DNA of 64,000 nt from Liolophura sinensis (taxonomy: Eukaryota > Mollusca > Polyplacophora > Chitonida > Chitonidae). Each line of letters starts with the position of its first letter. Within the stretch, counting starts at the first letter, position 1. Below, in pieces: positions 24,201-35,457 of the stretch. The DNA lies in the NCBI RefSeq assembly GCF_032854445.1, contig NC_088300.1, positions 19,079,608-19,143,607 on the forward strand, in the 5' to 3' direction. Both the position numbers and the translations under genes were made by a program. Below the pieces are notes generated by a model, which saw only the letters and a list, made by a program, of their open reading frames with translations, made no database searches and had not been told where the DNA came from.

Positions 24201-26074
24201 GCTGTGTAGAAATGTCTGGTTACTACCCCCAGAAAATGGAAAGCTAGCGACGCTGTGTAGAAATGTCTGGTGAATACTCCAGAAAATGGAAAGACATGAC
24301 ACTAGGAATTCATTCACGAATTCAAAAAACCGCTAGATCTTATAATTCCAAAAACTCAACTCAAATCATTCTCCGCAGAAAAGTGCAACGAACAGAAGGG
24401 CGATGGACAAAAGGGTTACTGTGTTGATATCACACCCCATTTGATGGATGCCTGATCACTCTAGGTACGGAACCAGAATTTCTATTACATACTTAAGTTC
24501 CCGCTAATCACTCTCAGTGTGCTACCCGGTGACAAAGACAGAAAAGAGAAAATTTATGAAGATCCTGAAATGAAAATAGGGACAGAGAATACGTGTCATC
24601 CTCGTACTCAACGTTGATCGACAACCTTGCGTTGAGGTAATTTAGTCGAAATATTAACTTTTACCCGTTCTTAAGTTCTTTTTGCGTGGAGTTATAAGTT
24701 CAGAATCAGTATTTTATAATTAGCACATCCCAAAGGTAGCTTTGAGTAAAACAAATTCCTTGTACTCAACATGACCGATAAAAGTACTAATTAGCGTTAA
24801 AGCATGAGCTGGGAATTTGTAATGAGGAACGAATAAGTTCGTACATCGTCGTGCATCGTACACGGCGAAGAGGTGCTGCTATAGACGTGTGTATTGAACA
24901 TATATAGCAGGCACAATGAGGTGTAACTATGTATAACGTGCTTTGGATAGATGGTGTGCTTATTATAAAACAGGTAGGACAGTGGCATACGGAAGTATGA
25001 TTGTATAATGCGTGTACGAGATGGGGAGTGGTTATATTTGTTTATTTGTTTATATATTTATTTGATTGGTGTTTTACGCCGTACTAAAGAATATTTCACT
25101 TATACGACCAGCATTTATTCGGCCAGCATTATGGTGGGAGAAACCCACGACCACCCGCAGGTTGCTGATAGAAAGAGTGGTTATAACGTGTGCGGGAATA
25201 AAAGATAAGTCAAGCTATAACTACAGGTGTAACGTCGTTAGGAACAGAGGTTGTAATAAAAGTATAACCATATGGCGTGTTTAGGAATTGTAGATGCAGT
25301 GAGGTATGACAACGTGTGTAGGAACAGCAGGTGCAGTAAGGTGTAACTACAACGTGTGCTGGAATTCGACTAGCATGTACAGAAGTGTAATGCATGCAGT
25401 AGTGCTGAATTATAACTTGTGTAGGAATAGTGGATGTAATGGTGTAACTATAATGTTTATACTATATCGAGTGACAGTAGTAAGTGTTACAAACTATAAT
25501 GTGACCATGGGTAGTAGCCGGATAAGCCTGTATACACAATGTATCCAGATATCCACCACTCGAGAATACCCGTTCCATTGATGCTTGGCACAGTCAATTG
25601 GGCTTAACGCTGAGTGGACAAAGGAAGTTGTATGAAAACACCAAGACGACAAGGTCATGGACACTCACAGTGACAAAACGGCACATTCTCGGTCAGTCTT
25701 TATCTGTAAACTAATGCAAATATATCAACTATACGCTCGCACCTGATTTGGCTCAAATCCGGGTCTGGCCTTACCACAGACTTTAAAAATTGTACCTGTT
25801 GTTGCATCGATTGTCGTTCAGCACCGAGAGGTTAGAGCAGGGAAACAGGACTGGTTCGCCCGGTGTCAGTGTAATGTGATCGGGTGGGTTGTCATATCTG
25901 TGTCATCGGTATGATACTTCTGAAGACAGGCGGAAGCACTTTGGCAGCATGGACTCGCCCTGGCACAAGAAGACAATATATGTACACATACCTAATGACC
26001 CCTCGTCGTCAGATGACTGAAGAATTGTTAAGTACGACGTTAAACCAAAGCATACAGTCATACATACATACATA

Positions 26075-26106
<32 letters not shown>

Positions 26107-29100
26107 CGGAATAACATTCAAACTTTTGGGTATTAAAACGGATCTCTGCACGAGGAAGGTAGTCGCATTCATGGGTTTGGCGATATCAGTTTTGTCATGC
26201 TTAGGTCTCTATGAAATATTTATAGTTATGTATCGTAAGAACGCCTAACTAACAACATCAACGCCTAGTAAAAAATAAAAACATAGCAATACATTCAGCT
26301 CATTTGAAATATACAGGTGTAATTCACAACTGCAATGTATATAATACTGTGCGCCCATAGTATGGTGTTTATCGCGAATGAACACACCTAGATAGAAAAT
26401 ACATTTCCATAGAAAGTCCAGTCTGTCTTCGTTCTGAGGTTACTATCAGAGCTATGGAACATTTCCAATAGCAAGTCCAGTCTATCTTCGTTCTGAGGTT
26501 ACTGCCAGGGCAATGAAACATATCCATGGACATTATTTCGGAACTGCAGCAGGATGGGATTGAGGTCAACTATTTGGGCCCGTGTTTGGGTAACAAATTA
26601 GTAATATTTTTGTGCAGCACTCGCCAGTATCTATAGAGGACTTCCTTTACTAGCGCACTGTAGAATTACCAAGGTTTAACACTTGTTAAACAGAAGTTGT
26701 AGTGTTTAGTGATCACAAAAAATGTCTCATATACATACACCCTATCACCCCAACCACACCTCCGCGCCTTTTTCCTATGAAGTTCTCTTGGATCACCATG
26801 GCGACATGTCTTTACGTACCATTTCTGTCATATCAGTTGCGAAGAACTTCGCATAAAAGAGCCCTCATTCAGAATTTCGTTTTTGTAAGGGCTAGACATG
26901 AAATACTAAGTATGTTTTCACTATATGCCCTGGTGTATTTTTTAGTCCAACCTTAGCAAGTTTGATGAAGCCAGTCATTTGCTCAATTCTTGGCTGGTAA
27001 TGGTGAATCTTTTGTGTTGTTCTATTCAGCGTATGTTGTTCTGTTCATCGTTTGTTGTTCTGTTCAACGTGACTGAATAACTGCATACAGTTTATCAAAT
27101 AAACCTGTTTTCAGAGTTGCCCCAAATCTGAATAACAAAGAAGCCAAGAAGTTCACCCCCTTTGGCTAGCCTGCCTTATTAAAGGAGAAGCTCTGTTTTG
27201 AAAAATGCATAAAAAACATATCTGTCGACATGTGGGGTATGCGGTCTGCATGTCATACATTGCCATTTGAATGGACGTCAATTAAATTGGTCTGTCTGGG
27301 TTTTCGTTGAACCACTGCGTTTGTCATACAACTAGATCTACCCTAGTGGTCCTAAACTCTACACTCTTGATCATACGAGTTTCAGTATGGCTTTTGTTAG
27401 TGATACGTTCTCACGCTCTTGGTATGACCTGTGATATATATTTATAAAGTATATATAGTCTTATGTATAAAATAAATATAATATGAGGAGAAAAAATCCA
27501 TCAAAAAACCTTTCAGACTCTCTATAACTATATATTCCTACTGCAGATTCAAGGAATGTTTTTTAACATAAATATGTGAAATATCCCAAAGTTTTCAGTT
27601 TTTTAAGGATGGTGTATATCATGTATCCTTGGGTGGTAAAACTTAGAATGAAAAACAAAAACAAAACAAAAAACAATAGGACTTCCTTATCCTGCTGTAA
27701 TGTTGTTAGAGTCAGCAATGTACAAAAAATAATGTATATACCATGGACGTAAATATATACTTCGTGGTTGTAATACGAAAGGGTGCATGGGGTAAAGTTT
27801 AAGTCCATGGGCTGTACGTGTTTCTGTTTAGAAGGTATATAAAAGGCTAAAATTTAAGGTTAAGGATTTGTGAAATGCTGCAGAAAAATCCAAACAGAAG
27901 GTTGTGTATTGCTGTGGTGTCGCAACAGTGATAATTGTTGAGCCTCTAAGCATGTGCCGTGAAAAGGAACTGTGAAAAGGAGTGCTGAAATAAATTTGTA
28001 TCTTAGAGGTCAGTGTATTGCTTTGAACTAAATGGTGTTCGTTTGTTGGTGAGTATAGAAATTCAGTCTGCATGGAATGGAACACCAGATGTGTTAAATC
28101 TGTCCGCCTTCTAATTTTATGGTCTTTTACTTGATGAAGATATTGTTCCATTTCTACCTGTGTGTGCGTGGAAGTCGGTGTGTATATTGTGTGAGTTAGG
28201 ATTTATATTCGTGACCATGCAGGCGCATGCGGCGCATTGACCTCGGGGTATGTACATTGCAACTTCCGTAAATGTTGCAGAACGATGCAGTCTGGCTCTG
28301 CTTAATTTCCTATTAAGGCATAATTGTGTTTACCCGGCGTGAACTAAATGTGTAGCTTGTGTTTCATAGTTATCTGGCCTGAAACAAATCACATATCGGT
28401 TTGTATCAAAGTCCACGTTTATTAACGTGCGCTTGATAGTGTATTTGATCCCAATAATAAATCCGTAGAGAATCGTTGATAACATCGGCGAGCAAATACG
28501 GAGCTTTTAACCCGGTAACGGTTAGGCAAGCCCGCAACTGTTACAAACAATAGGTATCAATTTCCATTGGCGCGTTAAATTAGGAGCAATATCGACGGTG
28601 ATTATCCCAAGTTTTATGAGTTTAGAGTAGGTCACGACAGTAGGGGGTTTGCCCAGAGGACACTGTATCCACTAACCCAGAACTAGCCATGTATACATAG
28701 AGACGGATTCCATTGAGTCACATCGATGCTTCGGGCCATTTTGTACATTAACCAAGATGGCACAGCTTTTTCCGATATGAGTTAATCTGTTGTCCTCGAT
28801 GCTTTAATCCGCCGTGCCTTCCAGCTAAAATATGTTTAAGATAGGCCAATATTGGATAACATAATCATATTAACACGTTCTTATCAGTTTGTTTTATTCT
28901 TTTTGTGTACGATTTGTTGATACTTCAATCAAAATTGATACGCTAATCAATCAGTGATGTGGAATTTATCTGCATGTTGTAATACGAATCACTTAAACAT
29001 ACAAGAGGCATTATCATTTACATGAGTTGTTTTGTATTTCCTACTAGGCTAGTTTTTTTTTCACACATATTCGTTATGAAGTGAGCTTGAAAGCCATGAA

Positions 29101-32100
29101 AGAGGTAGTTATTCGACTGTGGTCGATGTTTGAAGATTCCGCCTTTGAGGAGATCAGGATGGGATCGAGGCTGTATAGTCACGTGACAGACGAGGTTTTA
29201 CGAGTGATTCGCTGGGCAGTGGCATGTTGAAGTGATCATAGTATCATGAGCTGAATCATGTGATGAGTAGGGTAGGGGATTGAGAAGCTGACCACCACCC
29301 AGAAACAACATCATAAACCATCGGTCAGGTCCCCACACTATCAGCACGCTGACGAAAACATCGGTACCAGCAGGCCTAGGACTGTAGTACACAGATCTGC
29401 TTTATCCGTCTGCTCCTCATGTTTGTTGACAGACAAACGAGGCCTGCGTGCCAGTGATAAGTCCAATTCGGGTGAACTTGGGCAAAGTCTCTCGTCCTGT
29501 TTTGTCAGAGCAAACACGCGTCTTTCCCTTCCACTGTAGCACTTCTCTGTACTGCTATTTAACACCGTGCAGCTGTAACTTGACCTATCCCCTTGGCACC
29601 ATTCTTTATTTTATCCGACGTTCCCATCACAGAGCTTGTCCGCCAGATACGTTTAAGAACGTCGACTACACAATAGTAGATAATACGTAGTGCACATTTA
29701 CAGACTGCTCATCCTTTTTAAGAAGGGTTTCTCTTGAGGGTGTGATGAAGAAATTGGTTTAGATGTTGATAGCTTAGTGATAAGACCCTGGCCCCGGGAC
29801 CACGAGGCAACTTTAAACATAAGTCAAACTTTCAAATCACTTTAAACTTGTGATTGCTTACGTAACAAGGTCAAAATAGTGGTTGACAATATAAATGCTG
29901 GGTAAGTTACTGCAGAACAAATTTCATTTAAAATGACGGGAAAGAACATACCAACTTTAATTATAGAAAGTTTGACATAAGTTTAAGATCGCTTCGTGAT
30001 CCAGGGACTAGACGGTTATAGCTGGTGTGACGCCGTGTATGATCTATAGGCCCTGTTCTGTTGTAAGGTGTATAATTTGGTGTCAATCGCCTGAAATGAC
30101 GTCAGTGATGTAGTGAATTATTTCCCGTTCGGAAGCTGTGCACAGAAAAGTTATCTGACATCCGCCAAATGTAACAAGAATGTGTTATTTTTACTGACGA
30201 TCGTGTTACTTCTGTTACTTCTGCCTTGAAGATGAGACTAGCTGTATCACGTATGTACATGTATACACCAGTATGAAGTATCGTACTGAAATATTTTTGT
30301 GAAATGATTAGCCCATCTAAACATGCTCCTATTGACCACTACTTGATGAAGACCTGCAAGTCCTGAAAGCGGTTGCTCAGTTAGTTAGCGCGCTAGGGCA
30401 GCGTAATGACCCAGGGGCCTCTCAGCAATGCGGTCGCTGTGAGTTCAAGTCCAGCTCATGCTGGCTTCCTCTCCGGCCGTAAGTGGGAAGGTCTGCCAGC
30501 GGACGGTCGTGTGTTTTCCCCGGGCTCTGCCCCGTTTCCCTCCACCATAATGCTGGCCGCCGTCGTATAAGTGAAGTATTCTTGAGTACGGCGTAAAACA
30601 CCAATCAAATAAATAAATAAATAAATAAATGAAAGCAGTCAAAGTTTTTAATTCGCAAAAAATGACAAAAGTTGTCCAGTAAGATCTCTTAACGATACCA
30701 TTGGGTCTAACTGATCCGATTCACTCCCTGGCAAATTAAGAATAGTTGTGTTTGTAGAACAGAGAAAGTGGATTTCAAAAACGAATTAGTAATGCTTTCA
30801 TTTTTTTTATCTTTAATGCCGTGTATGATGTGTGTGTATACCCCTAAGTACTTTTCACACGGATGTGTACTAATTAAACTTGTAGGATTATGTATTAAGG
30901 TATTGTGTCTGGGTGTTGGGGTTTTACGGCGGGCGGATAATCACGGTCAGTCTAAACATAAATAGTCCCTAAGGTAGCTCTGTATGTGGTGAGTGACGAG
31001 GCAGAGGGATTACTACACAGTCTCTGATCTCGATAGGTAATGAGGATTCAGGAAACCAGCCGTGTTAATTCTGTAATTTACACTCTGCCGGGGATAAAAA
31101 TAGACTGTTATGCACTGATATCGGTATGCGTAAGCGATCAGACAGGATTATTATAAGGTAACAGTGAACTCACTAATTATACAGGTGACATGCCCGTATT
31201 GTTCATATGTGTCTTGGTATGATAAGATAACAGCAGCAGCGTCTTTTGGTACGTGTTGATGGTAGCGTAGCAGGCGACAATCAAGGATACGCCGTCCGGG
31301 ATGCAAGGTCGTGAAAGATCAACTTTATGTAGCGAAATGAATAAAAAAAACCCCTTTGAAATGCTTTGTGGATAACACTCTTGGTACAGAAAATGCTAGC
31401 AGTTGATATGGCTGGAAATATTTTACTATTATTGTGTCATAATTCAAAACCAGCGGCAATGCCGGTATCAAAACATCATTTTCGTAAAAGACATTATCGT
31501 CAAAATAGAGAGTCCGAACATTCATTCGTCTCCAGTGGCCCCAGAAAGACATCAGCCTTGTTGATACTACAGTCTGGAACGAAAATAAAATCCTGTGATT
31601 TTCAGGTCTAATACAACGATAATATATAATTGTTTATTTTCAGTTATTATTCACTAAACATATTAACTCAGCACTGCCGATTGCAATGCTTGTCTAATTG
31701 AATATATGCAATTTCCGCTTTTTTCGACGATTTCACCGAAATGTCTCCATGCGTGAGAAATTTCGACAAAGACAAACAATGAATACATTGCTTTCATGTT
31801 ATTCGTATAATTCAAATTATGATGGTAAAGCTTGCACACTCTGAGTTAACTTATTCTTTGATTTATACGTAAATGGAAATCAAGTTAAATTAACTTGGGG
31901 CTTATAAACAGTTAACCACACACGTAAACCGTGTAGAATAACGTAACGAATAGAAATTAAACATTAAGCACATGATTACCATTATTTTCTTCACAAATCT
32001 CAAAACTGTGTTTACATATTGAATTTTATATACAATACATCAACGTTAATCTTAACGACCACAGGTTACTTTCTTCTTCTTGTGGACTCTGTATAAAATG

Positions 32101-34978
32101 GTTTGTGGTAACAGTTAAAGGACGCAACTTTGACCTTAAATGATTTCTTGATATTTTTTTGACCGCCAGAATTTTCACGAAGAGACCGGACATGAAGCCG
32201 ATCTGGTCAATTTCCATGAAGCATGATTCAGAAGAACAGTACAAGAAGAGTCCTAAGTTCCGGTTCCACGTGAAGCGTCTGTTCAGCACGATCGGAATGG
32301 TGGTAGATGGGCTGGAATATCTTCACGAGGTGGAACCCATGATAGAGGATTTGGGCAGACGGCACATCAAGTATGGCATCAAACGGGCTCACTTTGAGGT
32401 GAGCTATAGATATCAGTATAGTAAAAGGCTTACAGCAGCACAGAGAGTAAAACCAGAGCAGTGACGATAGTGCGGTACCTGGCTAATGGTCACACCTAAC
32501 CGGTGAAATAGGGTGTCTTGTCAATTTACACCTGTTAGGGTTTTATTCTAATTGTTGATGTATAAGGCTAAACAGTAGCAACGTATACGTCCCCTATTAC
32601 CATAGTTTAAGCAGAACTGGTTTTAATTGGCATCACATTTAACATACCATCATATCAACCAGTTCAAAGGGACCAGGAATCAAGGATGCTTAATCCACCA
32701 GCTAAATCCTGGTTTGTGCATGAATGCAATATAATAAAAGACTTGTAGCATACAGAGTAAAACCACTTGAGAGTGGTTGGTCGTGAGTTTCCTTCGGACT
32801 CCGGTTTCCTTTCGCCATAATGCTGGCCACCGTCGTATAAGAGTGTGGTCTAAAACACCAATAAAATAGATAAATAAATAAAATAAAGAGTGAAAAAAAC
32901 TTGAAGTGACTTCACTAGGATATCCTTTTACACCCATTTGATGGATACATAGACCCGGATGATCGGTACCACACCGGAAACTAGAAGTTTTTTTTACATT
33001 CCTTTCTTTGCATTTGCATGTTGTCTTTGTTCTAGAAAATTCCATTTCTTAAATAAGAAAATGCAGAGCCTTTGTCCAAACTGTAAAATGAGGGACTGCG
33101 TTTTCCAATAGAGACGGCAATGTTGGCAACCGCAATGGGGAAATGATGAAAACATGTCACATGTTGTCGACATCTGTGCCACGTATATCAGTGCCTTTAA
33201 ATCACTGAAGGAATGGAAATATTCTGATTTCGAATCGATGAGGAATCAAAGGTATAACAGCTGAAGATACAGAGGAAAAATGAAAATATATCAACCTTGT
33301 CTGACCTATGAATTTTTCTTGTTAGCATTGTAGCCTATATTTTGTTTGACTGGTCGACGCTGGGTTATAAATGTTTGTCTGATGACGATCTTGTCTGTGA
33401 GTAACGGTTTGTAAATCCGATATTTATTGCCCATGTGTCATAAAACCATATGGATCGTGAGATCTATGAACGTAGATCACATGGCGATTGTTGTTGTGAA
33501 TCATGGTCCACGGCATCGTTGTTGTGGATCACGAGGTTACTACCTGTGGACCACAAGATCGTTAAAGTGGACCAAGAGATCCCGGTAGTGGATCACAACT
33601 ACCTATGGACCTCGAGAGTGTTGTTGTGGATCACGAGGTTATTGCCTGTGGACTACGAGATCGTTGTTGTAGAACACCAGGTTACTACCGGTGGACCACG
33701 GGTTTAATGCCTATTGATCACAGTGTTGTTGTTTATAGAACATGTGGACCATGATGCCCTTTATAGTAGCTGAACATCCAGAACGGATAATCACATAAGC
33801 TACAAAAGAACATAAGCGGTACAATACATATTGTTGGATATTCTTGACCTGGACTCATGATGTCTTTAGCTGCCTATAATATTGTTTAGACCTACATTGT
33901 TTTTGATTCAGGTTATACTCATGCTGCCATTCGAGTGTACATAAGCGAGAAATCACATTTAACTTTTGGTTTAGAATGTTTGACATTATCAGAGTACCTT
34001 GTAAAATTGTATCAATTCGTGAATTGAGATAATAGTTCGCTATTTTAAGGCGTAATATGTGAACATGATTGCATAAGATTGCCCGTTTTTGTTGTTCAGG
34101 AATTCACATAATTAACTGAGGGACGAATTTCTAAATAAGTGACACAGCATGTCATTCTGTTTATGAGCAATTTTAAATTCAACGCTCAATTAACGCTGAA
34201 AATTATCTGATGGAATGAGCTTATGGTATGCATGGAACACAGCATTCTCATATTACAAACAATTCTCCACAGGATAGTCGGCGCTTACCTATGATGTAGC
34301 ATTTACATAATTTTGTGTGATATTTTACTTTTTTATTATTGGCCCAGCGTACGGTAATTATTACTAGCATTACATCTGATACCCGACATTCAAAGCGCCC
34401 AGATGGCGCCATAATAGCTATCATTGACACGAAGGCTAGAAAATGTAAGTGGTCCCTTTGTTGCACGTATTGCATACATGTATATTGCAGTCATTCACAG
34501 TGTTATTTCTTATGCTCAACATAACATTGCCATGTTTTTGTTGATGACGTAATGCGAAGATCTTTTCCCAAGTACTCGCTATCAGCCTCCTTATCATCAT
34601 TCCATGCGGACTCCTCCATGCATTTTACACTTGTTGTCTTGTCGGTTATCACGTGATCAAATGTGCGACGGCTAGTCACGGTCGGTTTAAGTCACGAGAC
34701 CTTATGTTTCCACACCTGTCGCCAAGACTACCTGCACAAAGCTCTGTAACCTTTCATAGTTCTTGAAAGTCGATAAATTTCTAATCTTAATGCTACACTT
34801 CTTAACGAAATTGACCATTTTTGTCTCTTATGTTATACAGGTGATTGCTGATGGACTGTTATACGCCCTCGAGAATGCATTGGGAAACAAGTTCACACCG
34901 GAAGTGAAAAACGCATGGTGCAAGCTCTACGGCTGGTTGGCGGAGGTGATGATAAGGGCACTGCCAGCTGAAAACTGA
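21121..34978 (+). CDS. Globin, 154 aa, three exons (neuroglobin-like invertebrate globin)
   Basis: Exons 21121-21218, 32170-32398 and 34841-34978 join to 154 residues, from an ATG to a TGA. Introns are in phase 2 after B12 and phase 0 at G7, the two ancestral globin positions; the central E-helix intron of vertebrate neuroglobin is absent. LIETSW carries the A-helix Trp. His66 (FHVKRL) aligns with distal E7 and His98 (LGRRHIKYG) with proximal F8, 32 residues apart as in neuroglobin. The protein should bind haem and probably acts as an intracellular oxygen or redox globin. There is no signal peptide and no linked second domain. CD1, six residues after the C2 Pro, is Trp45 rather than the near-invariant Phe. 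The neuroglobin-like subclass is by resemblance only. Confidence 0.93.
22159..22257. repeat. 53-bp tandem duplication
   Basis: A block beginning GGAAACGTGTCCATTTTTGT at 22159 is repeated at 22212 with almost perfect identity. It is a short recent tandem duplication in intron 1. Confidence 0.85.
22682..23180. repeat. 29-bp minisatellite, about 17 units
   Basis: The unit core is GGAGTGTGGATATGAGATGC plus TTGAGGTGG-like sequence, period 29 bases. Units differ by a few substitutions, and one is shortened near 22930. It is strongly purine-biased on this strand and lies in globin intron 1. Confidence 0.92.
23340..23590 (+). other. Coding-like patch of unknown origin
   Basis: From about 23391 one frame reads KPLELVRRSKKQLEEYTLVT and stays open to a TAG near 23567, with a balanced, protein-like composition. 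No start codon, splice sites or family match were seen. It may be the relic of a mobile element or retrocopy just upstream of the 51-bp repeat. Confidence 0.25.
23886..24293. repeat. 51-bp minisatellite, 8 units, open on both strands
   Basis: Units start every 51 bases from 23886 to 24243 with only a few substitutions each; the last has a one-base deletion. Because 51 is a multiple of three, stop-free frames run through the array: on the plus strand a 17-residue unit MSGEYPKKMESQRRCVE, and on the minus strand two frames. The plus frame is cut by a G-to-T change (ATGTAA) in the seventh junction. There is no promoter, splice site or family support, so I treat it as a repeat rather than a gene. 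Confidence 0.9.
24890..25510. repeat. Degenerate tandem repeat, about 50-bp period, split by a SINE
   Basis: Loose repeats of a motif like ATAACGTGTGTAGGAATAG, then GTGCAGTAAGGTGTAACT, recur at 25185, 25300, 25345, 25410 and weakly before 25020. A SINE fragment interrupts it at 25037-25174. Heavy divergence suggests an old array. Confidence 0.5.
25037..25174 (-). repeat. 5'-truncated SINE with target-site duplication
   Basis: The inverted tail GATTGGTGTTTTACGCCGTA and body fragments GGCCAGCATTATGGTGGGAG and ACCACCCGCAGGTTGCTG are present; the head is absent. The 11-base GAGTGGTTATA flanks it on both sides (25026-25036 and 25175-25185). The perfect duplication implies it inserted already truncated. 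Confidence 0.8.
26060..26107. repeat. Mixed tetranucleotide/dinucleotide microsatellite
   Basis: (CATA)n passes into (CGCA)n and then (CA)n. Apparent frames rich in Thr/His/Ala here come from the repeat. Confidence 0.9.
26397..26520. repeat. About 59-bp tandem duplication
   Basis: AAGTCCAGTCTGTCTTCGTT and the following sequence recur about 59 bases later with few changes (first copy near 26414, second near 26473). It is non-coding and in globin intron 1. Confidence 0.75.
29789..30009. mobile_element. MITE-like inverted-repeat element, copy B
   Basis: The outer 43 or so bases are inverted copies of each other with roughly 8 differences: CACGAGGCAACTTTAAACAT on the left, and CACGAAGCGATCTTAAACTT when the right end is reverse-complemented. 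It shares its full length with copy A at 10646-10863. It is about 220 bp, non-coding, within globin intron 1. Confidence 0.7.
30371..30630 (+). repeat. tRNA-derived SINE, nearly full length
   Basis: The tRNA-like head has an A-box-like TTGCTCAGTTAGTTAGCG and B-box-like GTGAGTTCAAGTCCAGC. The body has GGCCGTAAGTGGGAAGGTC and ATAATGCTGGCCGCCGTCGT, then GTATTCTTGAGTACGGCG and an (AAAT)n tail. TGAAAGC flanks both ends (30364 and 30630), a short target duplication. It lies in globin intron 1, sense to the gene. Confidence 0.85.
32170..32398 (+). CDS. Globin exon 2 (C to F helices, haem pocket)
   Basis: The acceptor is TTGACCGCCAG and the donor is GAG|GTGAGC. It encodes RIFTKRPDMKPIW (B/C helices and CD1), SPKFRFHVKRLF (E helix with distal His) and EDLGRRHIKYGIK (F helix with proximal His). 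It ends in phase 0. Both haem ligands and most of the pocket are in this one exon. Confidence 0.92.
32432..32575 (+). repeat. Dispersed repeat of unknown type, copy 1
   Basis: CAGCACAGAGAGTAAAACCA, then GGTGAAATAGGGTGTCTTGTC and a GGTTTTATTCTA-like end, match 50094-50212 in order and spacing. It begins about 35 bp after globin exon 2. There is no coding signal or inverted repeats. Confidence 0.45.
32776..32887 (+). repeat. 5'-truncated SINE
   Basis: Begins at GGTCGTGAGTTTCC and continues through CATAATGCTGGCCACCGTCG to a disrupted (AAAT)n tail. The head and left half are absent. Confidence 0.7.
33452..33745. repeat. Degenerate tandem repeat, about 43-bp period
   Basis: The alternating cores GTGGATCACGAGGTTACTAC and GTGGACCACGAGATCGTTG recur across the block, with units drifting at the edges. 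The open frame through it follows from the repeat. Confidence 0.6.
34841..34978 (+). CDS. Globin exon 3 (G and H helices)
   Basis: The acceptor is TTATGTTATACAG. The exon encodes VIADGLLYALENALG (G helix) and FTPEVKNAWCKLYGWL (H helix), and ends ALPAEN with TGA at 34976-34978. Candidate polyadenylation signals lie about 0.9 kb downstream (AATAAA near 35856 and 35960). Confidence 0.92.
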   Translation: MIADGLLYALENALGNKFTPEVKNAWCKLYGWLAEVMIRALPAEN

Positions 34979-35337
34979 AAGACTTTTTCACCTGTAAATG
35001 TACGAGTTATGTAGCGGTGTACCGGTACCGTCTTGTAATGGGTTTGAGGGATATACGGGAAACTCGGTCACTGGCGGTCATAACAGGTGCTGTTGCGTAT
35101 ACATGCTGACCGTCCTTCAGCTATTGGCAAGGCACACTTGAGAAATCTCATGGATTAGTTTTTAAGATGTGAATTCTTGAAAGAGACAAAGAATACTTGC
35201 ATATATATGTTTATATCTATTCACCTGAACATTACAAAGAGTTTTTACTATGTACATGTATATGAAGGTGCACTTCAGACTGACTTGGATAAAATTCAGC
35301 ATTGTAGCGTGTATGAATTGTGTCTGTTGGAATCCGC

Positions 35338-35433
35338 ACATTTTGAAATGAATGCCCACGATAACATGGCGTTTACCGCTCTGGAACATTTTGAAATGAA
35401 TGCCCATGATAACATGGCGTTTACCGCTCTAGA
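35338..35433. repeat. 48-bp tandem duplication
   Basis: A 48-base block starting ACATTTTGAAATGAATGCCC at 35338 is repeated at 35386 with two changes. It lies 360 bp past the globin stop and could be transcribed in the 3' UTR if the distal polyadenylation signals are used. Confidence 0.85.
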
Positions 35434-35457
35434 ACGTGACTCGCGTCCATCACACGC

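Larger units (their letters stand above)
21219..32169 (+). other. Globin intron 1, about 11 kb and repeat-rich
   Basis: It is bounded by GTAAGT and CCGCCAG. It contains a 53-bp tandem duplication, 29-bp and 51-bp minisatellites, a degenerate repeat split by a truncated SINE, a CA/CG microsatellite, a MITE and one near-full SINE. No nested gene with good support was found. Confidence 0.8.
32399..34840 (+). other. Globin intron 2
   Basis: Bounded by GTGAGC and TTATACAG. It contains one dispersed-repeat copy (32432-32575), a truncated SINE and a degenerate tandem repeat. No other coding exon was seen. Confidence 0.8.

Noticed and set aside
22682-24293. CRISPR array
   Set aside because: Repeats are head-to-tail with no unique spacers, and the host is eukaryotic; these are minisatellites.
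25884-26172. Overlapping open frames at the CA/CG microsatellite
   Set aside because: Their apparent length comes from the simple repeat; composition is not protein-like.
33450-33707. 85-codon frame rich in Val/Asp/His
   Set aside because: It follows the degenerate 43-bp tandem repeat and has no start context or homology.
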